Part shown: piece after piece, positions 7,963 to 17,407 of the stretch
Layout of the letters: each line of letters begins with the position of its first letter
How positions within the stretch are numbered: the first letter of the stretch is position 1
DNA from: JAIBJN01 sp963830885
GTDB lineage: Bacteria; Actinomycetota; Thermoleophilia; Gaiellales; Gaiellaceae
Length of the DNA: 64,000 nucleotides
Assembly (NCBI GenBank): GCA_963830885.1
Contig: CAWHOA010000024.1
Location: forward strand, 55,852-119,851
Direction: 5' to 3'
Notes under the pieces: generated by a model
Databases searched by the model: none
What the model was told of the DNA's origin: nothing
What the model saw: only the letters and a program-made list of their open reading frames with translations
Made by a program: the position numbers and the translations under genes

Positions 7963-8967
7963 ATGAAGGCACAGTTGGCCACTCGAGATTCAGGCGAGCA
8001 CGCCGTCGGAGCCGTTCCGGCGCCGCGCAGCGCGTGGCAGACCCGGCTGACGAAGCTCGATATCAAGCTCCTGCCGTACGCGTACGTCTCGCCGTTCTTC
8101 CTGCTCTTCGTCGCCTTCGGGCTCTTCCCGCTCGTGTACACGGGCTGGGTCTCGCTCCACAGCGTCAGCCTCCAGAACACCGAGGACATGACGTGGGTGG
8201 GCCTCGACAACTACAGCCAGCTGATCCAGGACGGCAGGTTCTGGAACGCGCTCACGAACACCTTCACGATCGGGCTGATCTCGACGGTCCCGCAGCTCCT
8301 GATCGCTCTGGGGCTCGCTCACCTGCTCAGCTACAAGCTGCGCGGCTCGACCTTCTTCCGCGTCTCGATGCTGATGCCGTACGCGACCTCCGTGGCTGCG
8401 GCGACGATCGTCTTCGCGATGCTGTTCGGCCGGGACTTCGGGCTCATCAACTGGTTCTTCGGCCTCTTCGGCGTCAACCCGATCGACTGGGAGAACGGCC
8501 GCTGGAGCTCGCAGATCGCCATCTCGACGATCGTCACCTGGCGGTGGACGGGCTACAACGCCCTCATCTACCTGGCCGCGATCGCGGCGATTCCGAAGGA
8601 GCTCTACGAGGCGGCCGCTGTCGACGGGGCGAGCCGCTTCCAGCAGTTGCGGCACGTGACGATCCCGGGGATCAAGCCGGTGATCATCTTCACGGTCGTC
8701 ATCTCGACGATCGGGGCGACGCAGCTCTTCGGCGAGCCGCTCCTCTTCGGCGGCGCCGGCGGATACCGGGGCGGCCACGACCATCAGTACCAGACCCTCG
8801 GCCTGCTCCTCTACGAGCAGGGCTGGTTCAACTTCCAGCTCGGCCGGGCGGCAGCGACGGCCTGGACGATGTTCCTGATCATCATGCTCGCCGTCGGCGT
8901 GAACGCTCTCCTGGCGGCGCGGGGCCGAAGCACATTCGCCGTCGTACGCAAGCGGAGGCCGGAGTGA
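7963..8967 (+). CDS. Sugar ABC permease 1 (MalF/UgpA type)
   Basis: The 334-residue integral membrane protein begins with a cytoplasmic segment and a first helix (SPFFLLFVAFGLFPLVYTGW) typical of MalF/UgpA-type permeases. The cytoplasmic EAA loop, which docks on the ATPase, is ELYEAAAVDGASRFQQLRHV followed by TIPGIKP. Several further hydrophobic helices are evident. It forms a dimer with the next gene product, whose GTG start overlaps its stop (GTGA). It belongs to the operon of the binding protein and the GH1 enzyme. Confidence 0.92.
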   Translation: MKAQLATRDSGEHAVGAVPAPRSAWQTRLTKLDIKLLPYAYVSPFFLLFVAFGLFPLVYTGWVSLHSVSLQNTEDMTWVGLDNYSQLIQDGRFWNALTNTFTIGLISTVPQLLIALGLAHLLSYKLRGSTFFRVSMLMPYATSVAAATIVFAMLFGRDFGLINWFFGLFGVNPIDWENGRWSSQIAISTIVTWRWTGYNALIYLAAIAAIPKELYEAAAVDGASRFQQLRHVTIPGIKPVIIFTVVISTIGATQLFGEPLLFGGAGGYRGGHDHQYQTLGLLLYEQGWFNFQLGRAAATAWTMFLIIMLAVGVNALLAARGRSTFAVVRKRRPE

Positions 8968-9830
8968 ACGCCGTTCCGCAGGGTCGGAAGCGGTTCCGGC
9001 GGTGGGGCGTCGGCGAGCAGCGCGGCGGCCCCGTGACCTACCTGGTCCTGATCGTGACCATGGCGATCGCGATCTTCCCGCTCTACTGGACCTGGGTGGC
9101 CGCGTCGCGCACGAACCCTGAGATCGTCCAGTCGCCGCCCCCTCTGACGCCGGGCGGGAACCTCTTCTCCAACATCGGGGAGGCCCTCGACCAGGTGGAC
9201 ATGTTCAAGGCGCTCCTGAACTCCCTGATCGTCTCCGGCTCCATCGCCCTCGGAACCGTGTTCTTCTGCACGCTCGCCGGCTTCGCGTTCGCGAAACTGC
9301 GCTTCCGCGGGAGCACCGTGCTCCTGATCGTCATCCTCGCGACGATGATGGTGCCGGCGCAGCTGGGCGTCGTGCCGCTCTTCATCCTCATCGCCGATCT
9401 CGGGTGGGTCAACGAGCTACAGGCCGTCATCCTCCCGACGCTCGTGAGCGCCTTCGGCGTCGTGTTCATGCGGCAGTACCTCGCGCGCGCCCTGCCGACG
9501 GAGATCATCGAGGCCGCGGTCGTCGACGGCGCCTCGTCGTTCCGGATCTTCCGCTCGATCGTCCTCCCGACGGCGCGGCCGGCAATGGCCGTCCTCGGGA
9601 TGCTCACCTTCCTGACGGCCTGGAACGACTTCTTCTGGCCGATCATCGCCCTCTCGACCCAGAACCCGACCGTCCAGGTGGCGCTCAACAGCCTCGGCCA
9701 GGGTTACGTGCCCGACCGCTCGATCATCCTCGCTGGGACGCTCGTTGGCACGGTGCCGGTCCTGATCGTCTTCGCGCTCCTCGGCAAGCAGATCGTCGGC
9801 GGGATCATGGAAGGAGCGGTGAAGGGATGA
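8964..9830 (+). CDS. Sugar ABC permease 2 (MalG/UgpE type)
   Basis: The 288-residue partner permease starts at the GTG at 8964, overlapping the previous stop codon, which implies translational coupling. The frame is open far upstream but that part is the out-of-frame shadow of permease 1. The protein has the MalG-like first helix (VTYLVLIVTMAIAIFPLYW), the core helices around MMVPAQLGVVPLFILIADLG, and the EAA loop EIIEAAVVDGASSFRIFRSI followed by VLPTARPAM. It is predicted to act with the ATPase encoded at 4170-5371. Confidence 0.92.
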   Translation: MNAVPQGRKRFRRWGVGEQRGGPVTYLVLIVTMAIAIFPLYWTWVAASRTNPEIVQSPPPLTPGGNLFSNIGEALDQVDMFKALLNSLIVSGSIALGTVFFCTLAGFAFAKLRFRGSTVLLIVILATMMVPAQLGVVPLFILIADLGWVNELQAVILPTLVSAFGVVFMRQYLARALPTEIIEAAVVDGASSFRIFRSIVLPTARPAMAVLGMLTFLTAWNDFFWPIIALSTQNPTVQVALNSLGQGYVPDRSIILAGTLVGTVPVLIVFALLGKQIVGGIMEGAVKG

Positions 9831-11164
9831 ACCGCGCCTTCCCGGAAGGGTTCGTGTGGGGCGCCGCGACCGCCGCGTACCAGATCGAAGGCGCGACGGA
9901 CATCGACGGCCGCGGCCAGAGCATCTGGGACGTCTTCGCGCACACGCCGGGTCGGGTCACGAACGGCGAGACCGGCGATGTGGCCTGCGACCACTACCAC
10001 CGCTACCGGGACGACGTCGCCCTCATGGCCGAACTGGGGCTCGACGCCTACCGCTTCTCGGTCTCCTGGCCGCGCGTCCTGCCCGAGGGGACGGGTCGGG
10101 TGAACGAGGCCGGGCTCGACTTCTACGACCGGCTCGTCGACGAGCTCCTCGCGCACGGGATCACCCCGCACATGACCCTCTACCACTGGGACCTGCCGCA
10201 GGCGCTCGAGGAGGCCGGCGGCTGGCCCGACCGCTCGACCGCGGCGGCCTTCGCCGACTACGCCGCGGTCGTGACGCGCCGCCTGGGCGACCGCGTCCGC
10301 CACATCGCCACGCTGAACGAGCCGTACGTGGTCGCCGACCACGGCTACCGGATCGGCTCACATGCCCCCGGGCGCACCGATCCCGACGCGGCGCTCGCCG
10401 CTGCCCACACCCTCCTCGTCGCGCACGGTCTCGGGGTCGAGGCGATCCGGGCCGCCGCCCCCGAAGCGAACGTCGGCATCGTCCTCAACTTCCATCCTGC
10501 GCACCCGGCGACCGGGCACATGCTCGACCAGGAAGCCGCGGCGCTGGCGCACGACCAGGTCAACCGCTGGTTCCTCGACCCGGTGACCGGCCGGGGCTAC
10601 CCCGAGGACACCGCCCGCGCTCTGGGTTGGCGGCGCGACGAAGTGCTCGACGGCGACATGGAGCTGATCGCGGCGCCGCTCGACTTCCTGGGCGTCAACT
10701 ACTACTGCCGCCACATCGTGCGCTCGCCGTACCTTCCGCCGCTCCCGCCCGGCCCGTCGGAGGAGCTGACGGAGATGGGCTGGGAGGTCTACCCGGCCGG
10801 GCTCACGGAGGTCCTGGAGTTCGTCTCGTCACGGACCGGCGACGTGCCCCTGTACGTCACGGAGAACGGGGCGGCGTATCCGGTCGACGGCGATCCCGCC
10901 CGGGATCCGGAGCGTGTCAGCTTCCTCCACCGCCACTTCGACGCCGCCCGGACCGCGCTCGAGCGCGGCGTCCCGCTCCGCGGCTACTTCGTCTGGTCGC
11001 TGCTCGACAACTTCGAGTGGGCGCACGGCTACGGCCACCGGTTCGGGATCGTCCACGTCGACTTCGACACGCTGGAGCGGCAGGTCCGCGACAGCGGCAG
11101 GTTCCTGGCGCAGGTCTCCCGCGAAGGGCTCCCCTCGCTCGAGCCTCGCCTTCCGTCTCCCTGA
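9827..11164 (+). CDS. GH1 family beta-glucosidase
   Basis: The 445-residue cytoplasmic enzyme hydrolyses beta-linked disaccharides or glycosides after import. GH1 hallmarks are in order: FVWGAATAAYQIEGA at the N-terminus, RFSVSWPRV, TLYHWDLPQALEE, the acid/base motif TLNEPYV, FLGVNYY, the nucleophile motif YVTENGA, and WSLLDNFEWAHGY near the C-terminus. The size matches the family norm of about 450. The ATG overlaps the stop of permease 2 (ATGA), so it is translationally coupled to the transporter. Its stop is followed 14 bases later by a tRNA-Ala fragment. Confidence 0.95.
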   Translation: MNRAFPEGFVWGAATAAYQIEGATDIDGRGQSIWDVFAHTPGRVTNGETGDVACDHYHRYRDDVALMAELGLDAYRFSVSWPRVLPEGTGRVNEAGLDFYDRLVDELLAHGITPHMTLYHWDLPQALEEAGGWPDRSTAAAFADYAAVVTRRLGDRVRHIATLNEPYVVADHGYRIGSHAPGRTDPDAALAAAHTLLVAHGLGVEAIRAAAPEANVGIVLNFHPAHPATGHMLDQEAAALAHDQVNRWFLDPVTGRGYPEDTARALGWRRDEVLDGDMELIAAPLDFLGVNYYCRHIVRSPYLPPLPPGPSEELTEMGWEVYPAGLTEVLEFVSSRTGDVPLYVTENGAAYPVDGDPARDPERVSFLHRHFDAARTALERGVPLRGYFVWSLLDNFEWAHGYGHRFGIVHVDFDTLERQVRDSGRFLAQVSREGLPSLEPRLPSP

Positions 11165-11178
11165 GATGCGCGCCGAAC

Positions 11179-11223
<45 letters not shown>

Positions 11224-11364
11224 TGAGACCAGAGGGGCCCTAGCGAGTCCCCGCTTTTGCACTCCCTTTCGCTCCGCGCTGGCAGGGAGCTGGGCGAGCG
11301 CTGGCCTCTAACGTCTCCCGCTCAGATGATCTGCCGCTCGCGAGCAGGTGCCCCGACGAGCGCC

Positions 11365-12297
11365 CTAGCCGGCCCAATGAGTCGCGCAGTAGGCGTCGCG
11401 CGCGGCGCTGCCGCCCGAGAGCGGGAGGTACTGTGTGGCCGTCCGGATCGCCCTCGCCTGGGATGCGGCGTAACCCTCGATCTCCTGAGCGACCAGCTCG
11501 CGCGCCTCCGGCGTCGGCGACTGCGCGAGCAGCTCTGCGTGCCTCCACGCTGTCTCGCGCCAGCTCACGATGGCCTGAAAGAGCACGAAGTCGTCGAGGG
11601 TCGTCGGCGGGTTGCCGTCGTCGATCGTCGGGTCGAAGCGCCGGGCGACCTCGGCGATGACATCGTCGGTGACGCGGTTGAGGATCTGGTTCACGCGATC
11701 GTGATCCGCTTTCCGGCTTCCGCCGTCCGGCTTGACAAGCCCGATGCTGTAGAGAACGAACGGGAGGTCGCGTTGAACATGCGCGTTGATTCCGAGGAGC
11801 AGGTTGCCGTTCGCAGAGACGGCTCGATCTCTCGCGGCCGCGAACGCGACTCGCCACGCCGGCGCGACCTCCTCCGTCCGCCCGGCGTCCCAGGCGTCGT
11901 GGGCAGCGAAGTAGTAGCGCGCGAAGATGACGTCCTCATGGTTCACGAACGCGGTGTCGTCGAAAAACGTCGGCGATTCGACGGTGCGCCGGTACTCCTC
12001 GGTCACGCGCAGGTACGTGAGGGCGAAGATCGCATCGTGGTCGCACGAAGATGCGAGCGGCTGGAACCGCTTGGTCATCTGGTCGATGACCTTGTCGATG
12101 CACTTGACCCGCCCAGCGATGCAGTCGTCGGGGCTCGTCACGTCGTAGGGAAGCGAGAGTCCCGGCAGGAGCGCGCTCCAGCCGACGAACGGTGGATCCT
12201 TGGCAACGGCCGCGGGCGGGCGCACGAGCGCACTGAGAACGAGCGCCAGGAGAACGAGCGCCGGAACTGCATGCCGCACGCTTGATCGGAGGTGCAT
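11365..12297 (-). CDS. Secreted DUF5995-like protein
   Basis: The 310-residue protein has an N-terminal signal peptide (basic HLRSSVRH, then a hydrophobic core ending in PPAAVAK). The mature part is helical with HEDVIFARYYFAAHDAWDAG, LLLGINAHVQRDLPFVLYSI and DHDRVNQILNRVTDDVIAEV. This resembles the DUF5995 family of actinobacterial proteins with conserved His and Asp residues in an all-alpha fold reminiscent of metal-dependent phospholipase C-like proteins. The function is unknown. It is divergent from the FIST gene and shares a 118-base promoter region with it. Confidence 0.65.
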   Translation of the reverse strand: MHLRSSVRHAVPALVLLALVLSALVRPPAAVAKDPPFVGWSALLPGLSLPYDVTSPDDCIAGRVKCIDKVIDQMTKRFQPLASSCDHDAIFALTYLRVTEEYRRTVESPTFFDDTAFVNHEDVIFARYYFAAHDAWDAGRTEEVAPAWRVAFAAARDRAVSANGNLLLGINAHVQRDLPFVLYSIGLVKPDGGSRKADHDRVNQILNRVTDDVIAEVARRFDPTIDDGNPPTTLDDFVLFQAIVSWRETAWRHAELLAQSPTPEARELVAQEIEGYAASQARAIRTATQYLPLSGGSAARDAYCATHWAG

Positions 12298-12415
12298 CTT
12301 GTCCTACCCTGTCTGCCCGATCACGGCGGAACCGTAACTCAGAAGCTGTTTGTGAACCGGTGAGGACGGGAAGGCCAGAACTGGTCGGCCCGTCCGTTGA
12401 GAGGGAGTGTTGTCT

Positions 12416-13591
12416 GTGGCCACGCTCGACCTCGTCCGTGCACGAAACCGACTCGCCGGCGCAGGCGCCGCCGTCGGGGCCCGCGCACCGTTCGAGGCCG
12501 TGGAGGAAGCGGTCGAAGCACTTGGTCGGGACCCCGGTCTCATTCTGATCTTTCCTACTGGCGTCCTCGATCCTCAGGAAGCGGCGACGCAGGCTCAGGC
12601 GGCCGCGGGAAACGCACGTGTAGCCGGGATGACCGGGAGCGGCGCAATCGCGCTCAGCGGTGCGATCGAGAGTGGGTGCTCGGCAGTCGCGTTCGACTCC
12701 TCACTCTCGGTCGGGGTAGGTACGGGTACTTCCTCCGACCCGCGCGCCGCCGGGCGCTCTGCCGCCGCCGAGGCCTTGTTCGGCGTCGCCCTCGACGGAA
12801 ACCACGCTGCGCTCCTCCTGTTCGTCGACTCGGAGTCGGGCGACCAGGCTGAGATCGTCGCCGGGGCATACGAGATCGCGGGTGGGCGCATCCCGCTCGC
12901 GGGAGGAGCCGCCGGCGGCCACGCCAGCGCCCAGTTCGCCGACGGCGAGGCGTTTTCGGGCAGCGTAGTCGCCGTCGCCCTGGCCAGCAGGACGCCGATC
13001 GGTGTCGGCATTGCGCACGGCTGTGTGCGACGCGGAGCGCCGTCGATCGTCACCCGCTCGCGTGGCCGGGTCGTGCTCCAACTCGACGGCCGTCCCGCCG
13101 AGGCTGTCTACCTCGAGAAGCTTGGGATGGGCGACGTCCCGTTGAGCGACGCCGATTTCGAGGCGATCGCGATGGCGCATCCGCTTGCCCAGCCGGAGCT
13201 ACGAGGCGATGTCCGTCCGCGATACGTGCGCGGCCGCGCGCCGGGAGGCGGTCTGGTCTGTGCGACGAGCATCGAGGCGAACGCGGCGGTGGATGTCTGC
13301 GAACACGAGCCGGAGGCGATCGTTCGTAGCGCGATGACGGCGGTCGACGAAGCCTCGCGGCAGCTTTCGGGCCCGGCCGAGGCCGTCGTGCTCTTCGACT
13401 GCGCTGCAAGGAGTGCGCAGTTCGGCAATCCGCTCGCCGCGCGTGAGGTCGAATCGATCATCTCCTCCTTCGGCGATCCCCCGCCCGCACTGGCGGGCGT
13501 CTACACGCGGGGAGAGATCGGGCGGGTCCGCGGTGCGAAAGGAGACCGAAACTATAGCCTCGTCGTCGTTGCACTCGGCTCAACGCCTTGA
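12416..13591 (+). CDS. FIST-domain sensor protein
   Basis: The product is 391 residues, with a FIST N domain (DPGLILIFPTGVLDPQE, GMTGSGAIA, HAALLLFVDSESGDQAEIVA, IPLAGGAAGG) and a FIST C domain (EAVYLEKLGMGDVPLSDADF, VVLFDCAARSAQFGNPLAAR, LAGVYTRGEIG). FIST proteins are cytoplasmic small-ligand sensors that work with histidine kinases or cyclic-nucleotide enzymes. I chose the GTG at 12416 because GAGGGAG lies 8 bases upstream. The GTG at 12407 would overlap that site. The kinase gene that follows overlaps its 3' end, so the two very likely form one signalling pair. Confidence 0.85.
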   Translation: MATLDLVRARNRLAGAGAAVGARAPFEAVEEAVEALGRDPGLILIFPTGVLDPQEAATQAQAAAGNARVAGMTGSGAIALSGAIESGCSAVAFDSSLSVGVGTGTSSDPRAAGRSAAAEALFGVALDGNHAALLLFVDSESGDQAEIVAGAYEIAGGRIPLAGGAAGGHASAQFADGEAFSGSVVAVALASRTPIGVGIAHGCVRRGAPSIVTRSRGRVVLQLDGRPAEAVYLEKLGMGDVPLSDADFEAIAMAHPLAQPELRGDVRPRYVRGRAPGGGLVCATSIEANAAVDVCEHEPEAIVRSAMTAVDEASRQLSGPAEAVVLFDCAARSAQFGNPLAAREVESIISSFGDPPPALAGVYTRGEIGRVRGAKGDRNYSLVVVALGSTP

Positions 13592-15662
13592 CCGCCGCAA
13601 CGAGCTGCTTCGGCGCTTCGTTGAGGCTGCGCGGCGGGCGCAGATCGTCACGATAGTCAACCTCGCCGGTTCGGAAGCCGAGCTGGGCGAGCTCTTCACG
13701 GCAGAGCTTTGCGAGGCGTTCGAGGCCGAGATTGCGTTCGTCCTTGCGGCGCGTGACGGCGAAGCCGCCTGCACTCTCGTAGGCGCCCACGGCCTAATGC
13801 CCGAGCAACGGGCGGACCTGCTCGACGACCAACGCTGCGCGCGCGTCCTGACCTGTGAGGAGCCGCAGCTGTACAGGGGCGATCTGCTCGGGATCGGAGT
13901 TCAAGAGCTCGTTCTCGTGCCATTCGCCGGCGAGGTCGATCGCGGCGTCGTCGGCGTCGCGCGCCTGTACGACGAGCCATTCGACCAAGCGGAGGTTGCC
14001 CTGCTCGAGGCGGTCGTGGAGAGCGTCAGGCACGCGCTGGAACGGATCCGGCTGGGAGAAGAGCGCGATGCCCTCCTCACCCGCGAGCGTGCGGCACGAC
14101 GGGAAGCGGAGGCAACGGCGGAACGACTCGAACGCCTGCAGCGCATCACCGGGACGATGCTCTCCGGCCTGCCGCTCGAGTGCATGCTCCGCGAGCTGCT
14201 GGAGCGAATCCGCGAGATCGTCACAGCCGACACGGCCGTGATTCTCCTGATCGAGGGCGCCGAGGCTGCGCTCGTCCTCCGCGCGGCGGCCGGCGCCGAC
14301 ACACATGTCGACGCAACCGTCGAGCTCGCCCAGCGAGCAGGGGTCATCCGACGCGTCGTCCACGAACATCGGGAAGTCGATCTCGGCGCTGCGCACGCGG
14401 ACGATGGTTCTCGACGAGATCGTGAAGCGATCCGCTCGCTGATCGCGGTGCCGATGACCGTCGAGGGAAGGATCTCCGGCGTGCTGGTGGCCGGCGCGCT
14501 GGCCCCGCGCGACTTCTCGCCCGACGACATCGGCCTGCTTGGGCTCGCCGCTGACCGTGCCGCAATCGCGATCGAGAACGCTCGGCTATATCGGGAAGCC
14601 GAAGAGCGCGGACAAGCTGCCCGGGTGCTCGGCTATGTCGCCGACGGCGTTTTCCTCGTCGACGCAAAGGGAGTGGTTCGGCTTTGGAACCCTGCCGCCG
14701 AGGCGATCACTGGCGTTCCGGCCGAGGCTGTGCTCGGCCGCCCCGTCGACGAAGTGATTCTCGGCTGGGAGACGCTGGCGCAAGGCGTCAGCATCGCGAG
14801 CGCTCCGGCTGCGTCCACCGGTCCTGCGACGACGCTTCCCGTCGAGCTGGTGGGTCGTGAGCTCTGGCTCTCGGTCGCCGGGGTGAGCTTCGCGGAGGGG
14901 ACTGTTTACGCATTCCGCGATCTGACTGAGGAGCGGCGGCTGGAGGAGCTCAAGGCGGATTTCGTCGCGACCGTGTCCCATGAGCTGCGAACGCCGATCG
15001 CCGCGGTCTACGGCGCGGTGAAGACCCTCGAGCGCGAAGACGTCGTCTCCGAGGATCTACGCCGCCATCTCTTCTCCATCATCTCGGACCAATCCGAGCG
15101 GCTTGTCGATCTCGTCAACGACATCCTGCTCACAAGCCAGGTCGAGTCCGGCCGGCTCGTTCTCGCAAGCGAGCAGGTCGACGTCTCGGACGTCGCACGC
15201 GGGGTCATCGAGGCCGCACGCACACACGCTCCAGAGGAACTCTCGCTCGAGCTCGTGGCGCCCTCCTCTGTTGCCGCAGTCGCCGCGGACCGTGACAAGC
15301 TTCGGCAGGTGCTCGCGAACCTCGTGGGCAACGCGATCAAGTATTCGTTTGGTACCGGCCGTATCGAGGTCCGGCTCGAGCCCCGCCGGACTCACGTTCG
15401 CATAGCGGTTCGTGACGAGGGCGTCGGTATTCCGCAACCCGAGCAGCAGCGGATCTTCGAGAAGTTCTACCGCTTGTATCCGAGCACGACCCGGGGAGTC
15501 AGCGGCACCGGCCTCGGTCTCTACATCTGCCGCGAACTGGTCCGACTCATGGGAGGCAGCATTTGGGTCGAATCGAGCGGGGGAATTGGTTCAACATTCT
15601 TCGTCGAGCTGCCGCTTGCCTCGGCATCGCTGGGAACGGTGCCAACCGGACGCCCATCATAG
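13533..15662 (+). CDS. Hybrid-input sensor histidine kinase (GAF-GAF-PAS-HisKA-HATPase)
   Basis: About 709 residues with no membrane segment, so a cytoplasmic kinase. Two GAF-like domains occupy roughly residues 45-175 and 215-355, joined by a coiled coil rich in Arg/Glu. A PAS domain follows (VADGVFLVDAKGVVRLWNPA, about 365-470). The HisKA motif is VATVSHELRTPIAAV, with the phosphorylated His near residue 487. The ATPase boxes are N (LANLVGNAIKYS), G1 (DEGVGIP) and G2 (GTGLGLYIC). The GTG at 13533 overlaps the FIST gene by 59 bases. A TTG at 13569 is an alternative, since the purine-rich AAAGGAG lies between the two. No response regulator is adjacent, and the ANTAR regulator 4 kb away is a possible partner. 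Confidence 0.92.
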   Translation: MRKETETIASSSLHSAQRLDRRNELLRRFVEAARRAQIVTIVNLAGSEAELGELFTAELCEAFEAEIAFVLAARDGEAACTLVGAHGLMPEQRADLLDDQRCARVLTCEEPQLYRGDLLGIGVQELVLVPFAGEVDRGVVGVARLYDEPFDQAEVALLEAVVESVRHALERIRLGEERDALLTRERAARREAEATAERLERLQRITGTMLSGLPLECMLRELLERIREIVTADTAVILLIEGAEAALVLRAAAGADTHVDATVELAQRAGVIRRVVHEHREVDLGAAHADDGSRRDREAIRSLIAVPMTVEGRISGVLVAGALAPRDFSPDDIGLLGLAADRAAIAIENARLYREAEERGQAARVLGYVADGVFLVDAKGVVRLWNPAAEAITGVPAEAVLGRPVDEVILGWETLAQGVSIASAPAASTGPATTLPVELVGRELWLSVAGVSFAEGTVYAFRDLTEERRLEELKADFVATVSHELRTPIAAVYGAVKTLEREDVVSEDLRRHLFSIISDQSERLVDLVNDILLTSQVESGRLVLASEQVDVSDVARGVIEAARTHAPEELSLELVAPSSVAAVAADRDKLRQVLANLVGNAIKYSFGTGRIEVRLEPRRTHVRIAVRDEGVGIPQPEQQRIFEKFYRLYPSTTRGVSGTGLGLYICRELVRLMGGSIWVESSGGIGSTFFVELPLASASLGTVPTGRPS

Positions 15663-15702
15663 GTCCGTTGCGCGGGACCTCCCCTCGTAGTCGGTCGCGC
15701 GC

Positions 15703-15897
<195 letters not shown>

Positions 15898-15909
<12 letters not shown>

Positions 15910-16368
15910 AGGCCGTTGATTCTCGGCCTCAACGGTCGGCTGACCCGTCGCTGGTTCCTCGGCTGCTGCTTCTTCGCCTGCGGTTTCGGCTTGCGGGATC
16001 TCGTCGTCTGCTCGTTCAGCGGTCTTCTGGGGCGCCCTCGTGCGGTCGGCTCGGTCGCTGGCGTTGACGACGATCTCGACCGCTTCCGCCTTGGCTCTGG
16101 TGGTTACCTCGTACGCTTCGCGCCTTGCTGCCGCGGCGACCTCGCCCGCCATCTCATAGGTCTCCTTGAGGATGTCGCTCCTCTCGCCCTCGGTGCGCCT
16201 CAGTGCGCTCTCGATCGCGCTCTGCGGTGAGCGCGTAGCCTCGAGCTCCGCGACCAGTCGATTGATTCGCGCGACGTACGCGTCGACCGCCTGACGGTCA
16301 TAGCCACGGACCGTGACCGGGAACGCGACACTGCGGAGCTCCGCTGGGATGCGTCGCTGGCCGTTCAC
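15898..16368 (-). CDS. DivIVA-domain coiled-coil protein
   Basis: The product is 156 residues. From the GTG at 16368 it reads MNGQRRIPAELRSVAFPVTV, then RGYDRQAVDAYVARINRLVA. This is the DivIVA N-terminal membrane-curvature and dimerisation motif. A helical stretch rich in Ala/Glu follows (GEVAAAARREAYEVTTRAKA), then an acidic, Glu/Pro/Thr-rich disordered tail. DivIVA-type proteins (Wag31, SepIVA-like) organise pole or septum growth in actinobacteria. This short version may be a specialised paralogue. The frame is open upstream of the GTG, but that part is not DivIVA-like. It is divergent from the purine nucleoside phosphorylase gene. Confidence 0.8.
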
Positions 16369-16458
16369 GCCTGCACCGGCTCCGGTTCGTGCGCTACGTG
16401 TCCGTGATGCGTGGTGGACACACCGCCATCGTAGGCTCGCGCGGCTCGTTTTGGAGCA

Positions 16459-17313
16459 ATGCCGAGCGTAGGGACGGGGATAGCGAGTGAGCCGTCGGAG
16501 TATCGTAGGCCGGTGGCTTCCGCGGCTGCGGACGTGATCGTCGCGCGCGCCGGCGGGCTCGTGCCCCAGGTGGGCGTCGTGCTCGGCTCTGGGCTCGGCC
16601 CGCTTGCAGACGACGTGGCCGAGCCGGTAGTCATTCCCTACGCCGAGCTGCCGGGCTTCCCGGAAGCGGGCGTCGCCGGCCACGCCGGCCGGCTCGTGCT
16701 CGGGCGTGTCGGCGAGACTCCGGTCGCGCTCATGCAGGGCCGGTCGCACCTCTACGAACACGGCCGTCCGGATGGGATGAAGGCGGCCGTGCGGACGCTG
16801 GCGGAGATCGGCTGCCGGACGCTCGTGCTCACAAACGCCGCCGGCAGCCTCGACCCCGAGATCGGGCCGGGCTCGGTCATGCTCGTCTCCGACCACATCG
16901 GCCTCACCGGCGTCTCGCCGCTCTTCGGCGAGAGCGGCACCGAGCGCTTCGTCGACATGGTTGACGCATACTCGCCGCGGCTCCGGGAGCGGCTGCGGGA
17001 GCTGGCCGCGCGCCTGGGCATCGAGCTGCGCGAGGGCGTCTATGTGTGGTTCTCAGGCCCGCAGTTCGAGACACCCGCCGAGATCCGGGCCGCGAAAGTC
17101 CTCGGAGGCACGGCGGTCGGCATGTCGACCGTGCCTGAGGTGATCCTCGCCCGCGAGGCCGGCCTCGAGGTCGCCGCGCTCTCGGTGATCACGAACTTCG
17201 CCGCCGGGATGAGCGAGGAGCGCCTGAGCCACGAGCAGACGATGCGCGTGGCCGCGACCGCGGCGGAGACAACCGGCCGCCTGCTCCGCGCGTTCCTCGA
17301 GGAGCAGACCTGA
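16459..17313 (+). CDS. punA: Purine nucleoside phosphorylase (trimeric, PunA type)
   Basis: The 284-residue enzyme cleaves inosine or guanosine with phosphate in purine salvage. Motifs of the trimeric class are present: GVVLGSGLGPLADDV (phosphate-binding Ser), GHAGRLVLGRV, GRSHLYEHG, LTNAAGSLDPEIGPGSVML, SGPQFETPAEIRAAKVLG (catalytic Glu region), GMSTVPEVILAREAGLEVAA and SVITNFAAGM. The length agrees with the family. The ATG at 16459 is the first start; the conserved part begins around residue 22. A tRNA-Ala fragment follows 37 bases after the stop. Confidence 0.95.
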   Translation: MPSVGTGIASEPSEYRRPVASAAADVIVARAGGLVPQVGVVLGSGLGPLADDVAEPVVIPYAELPGFPEAGVAGHAGRLVLGRVGETPVALMQGRSHLYEHGRPDGMKAAVRTLAEIGCRTLVLTNAAGSLDPEIGPGSVMLVSDHIGLTGVSPLFGESGTERFVDMVDAYSPRLRERLRELAARLGIELREGVYVWFSGPQFETPAEIRAAKVLGGTAVGMSTVPEVILAREAGLEVAALSVITNFAAGMSEERLSHEQTMRVAATAAETTGRLLRAFLEEQT

Positions 17314-17350
17314 GCCGCGCTCCGCAAGCTCGGGGCCACGGCTGCGTGTA

Positions 17351-17394
17351 TGGATCGCACCCAAGAGATCGCCGGTTCGAGCCGGCTAGCTCCA
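17351..17394 (+). repeat. tRNA-Ala(CGC) 3' fragment, remnant 3
   Basis: TGGATCGCACCCAAGAGATC leads into the T-arm GCCGGTTCGAGCCGGC and acceptor TAGCTCCA. One base is missing from the T-stem relative to remnant 4, so it could not fold as a tRNA. Confidence 0.75.
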
Positions 17395-17407
17395 TGAGGC
17401 GGGCACG

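Noticed and set aside
5570..7972. An 800-codon minus-strand open frame
   Set aside because: It overlaps the LacI gene in another frame and lies antisense to the binding-protein gene. It has no domain and the composition is that of a shadow.
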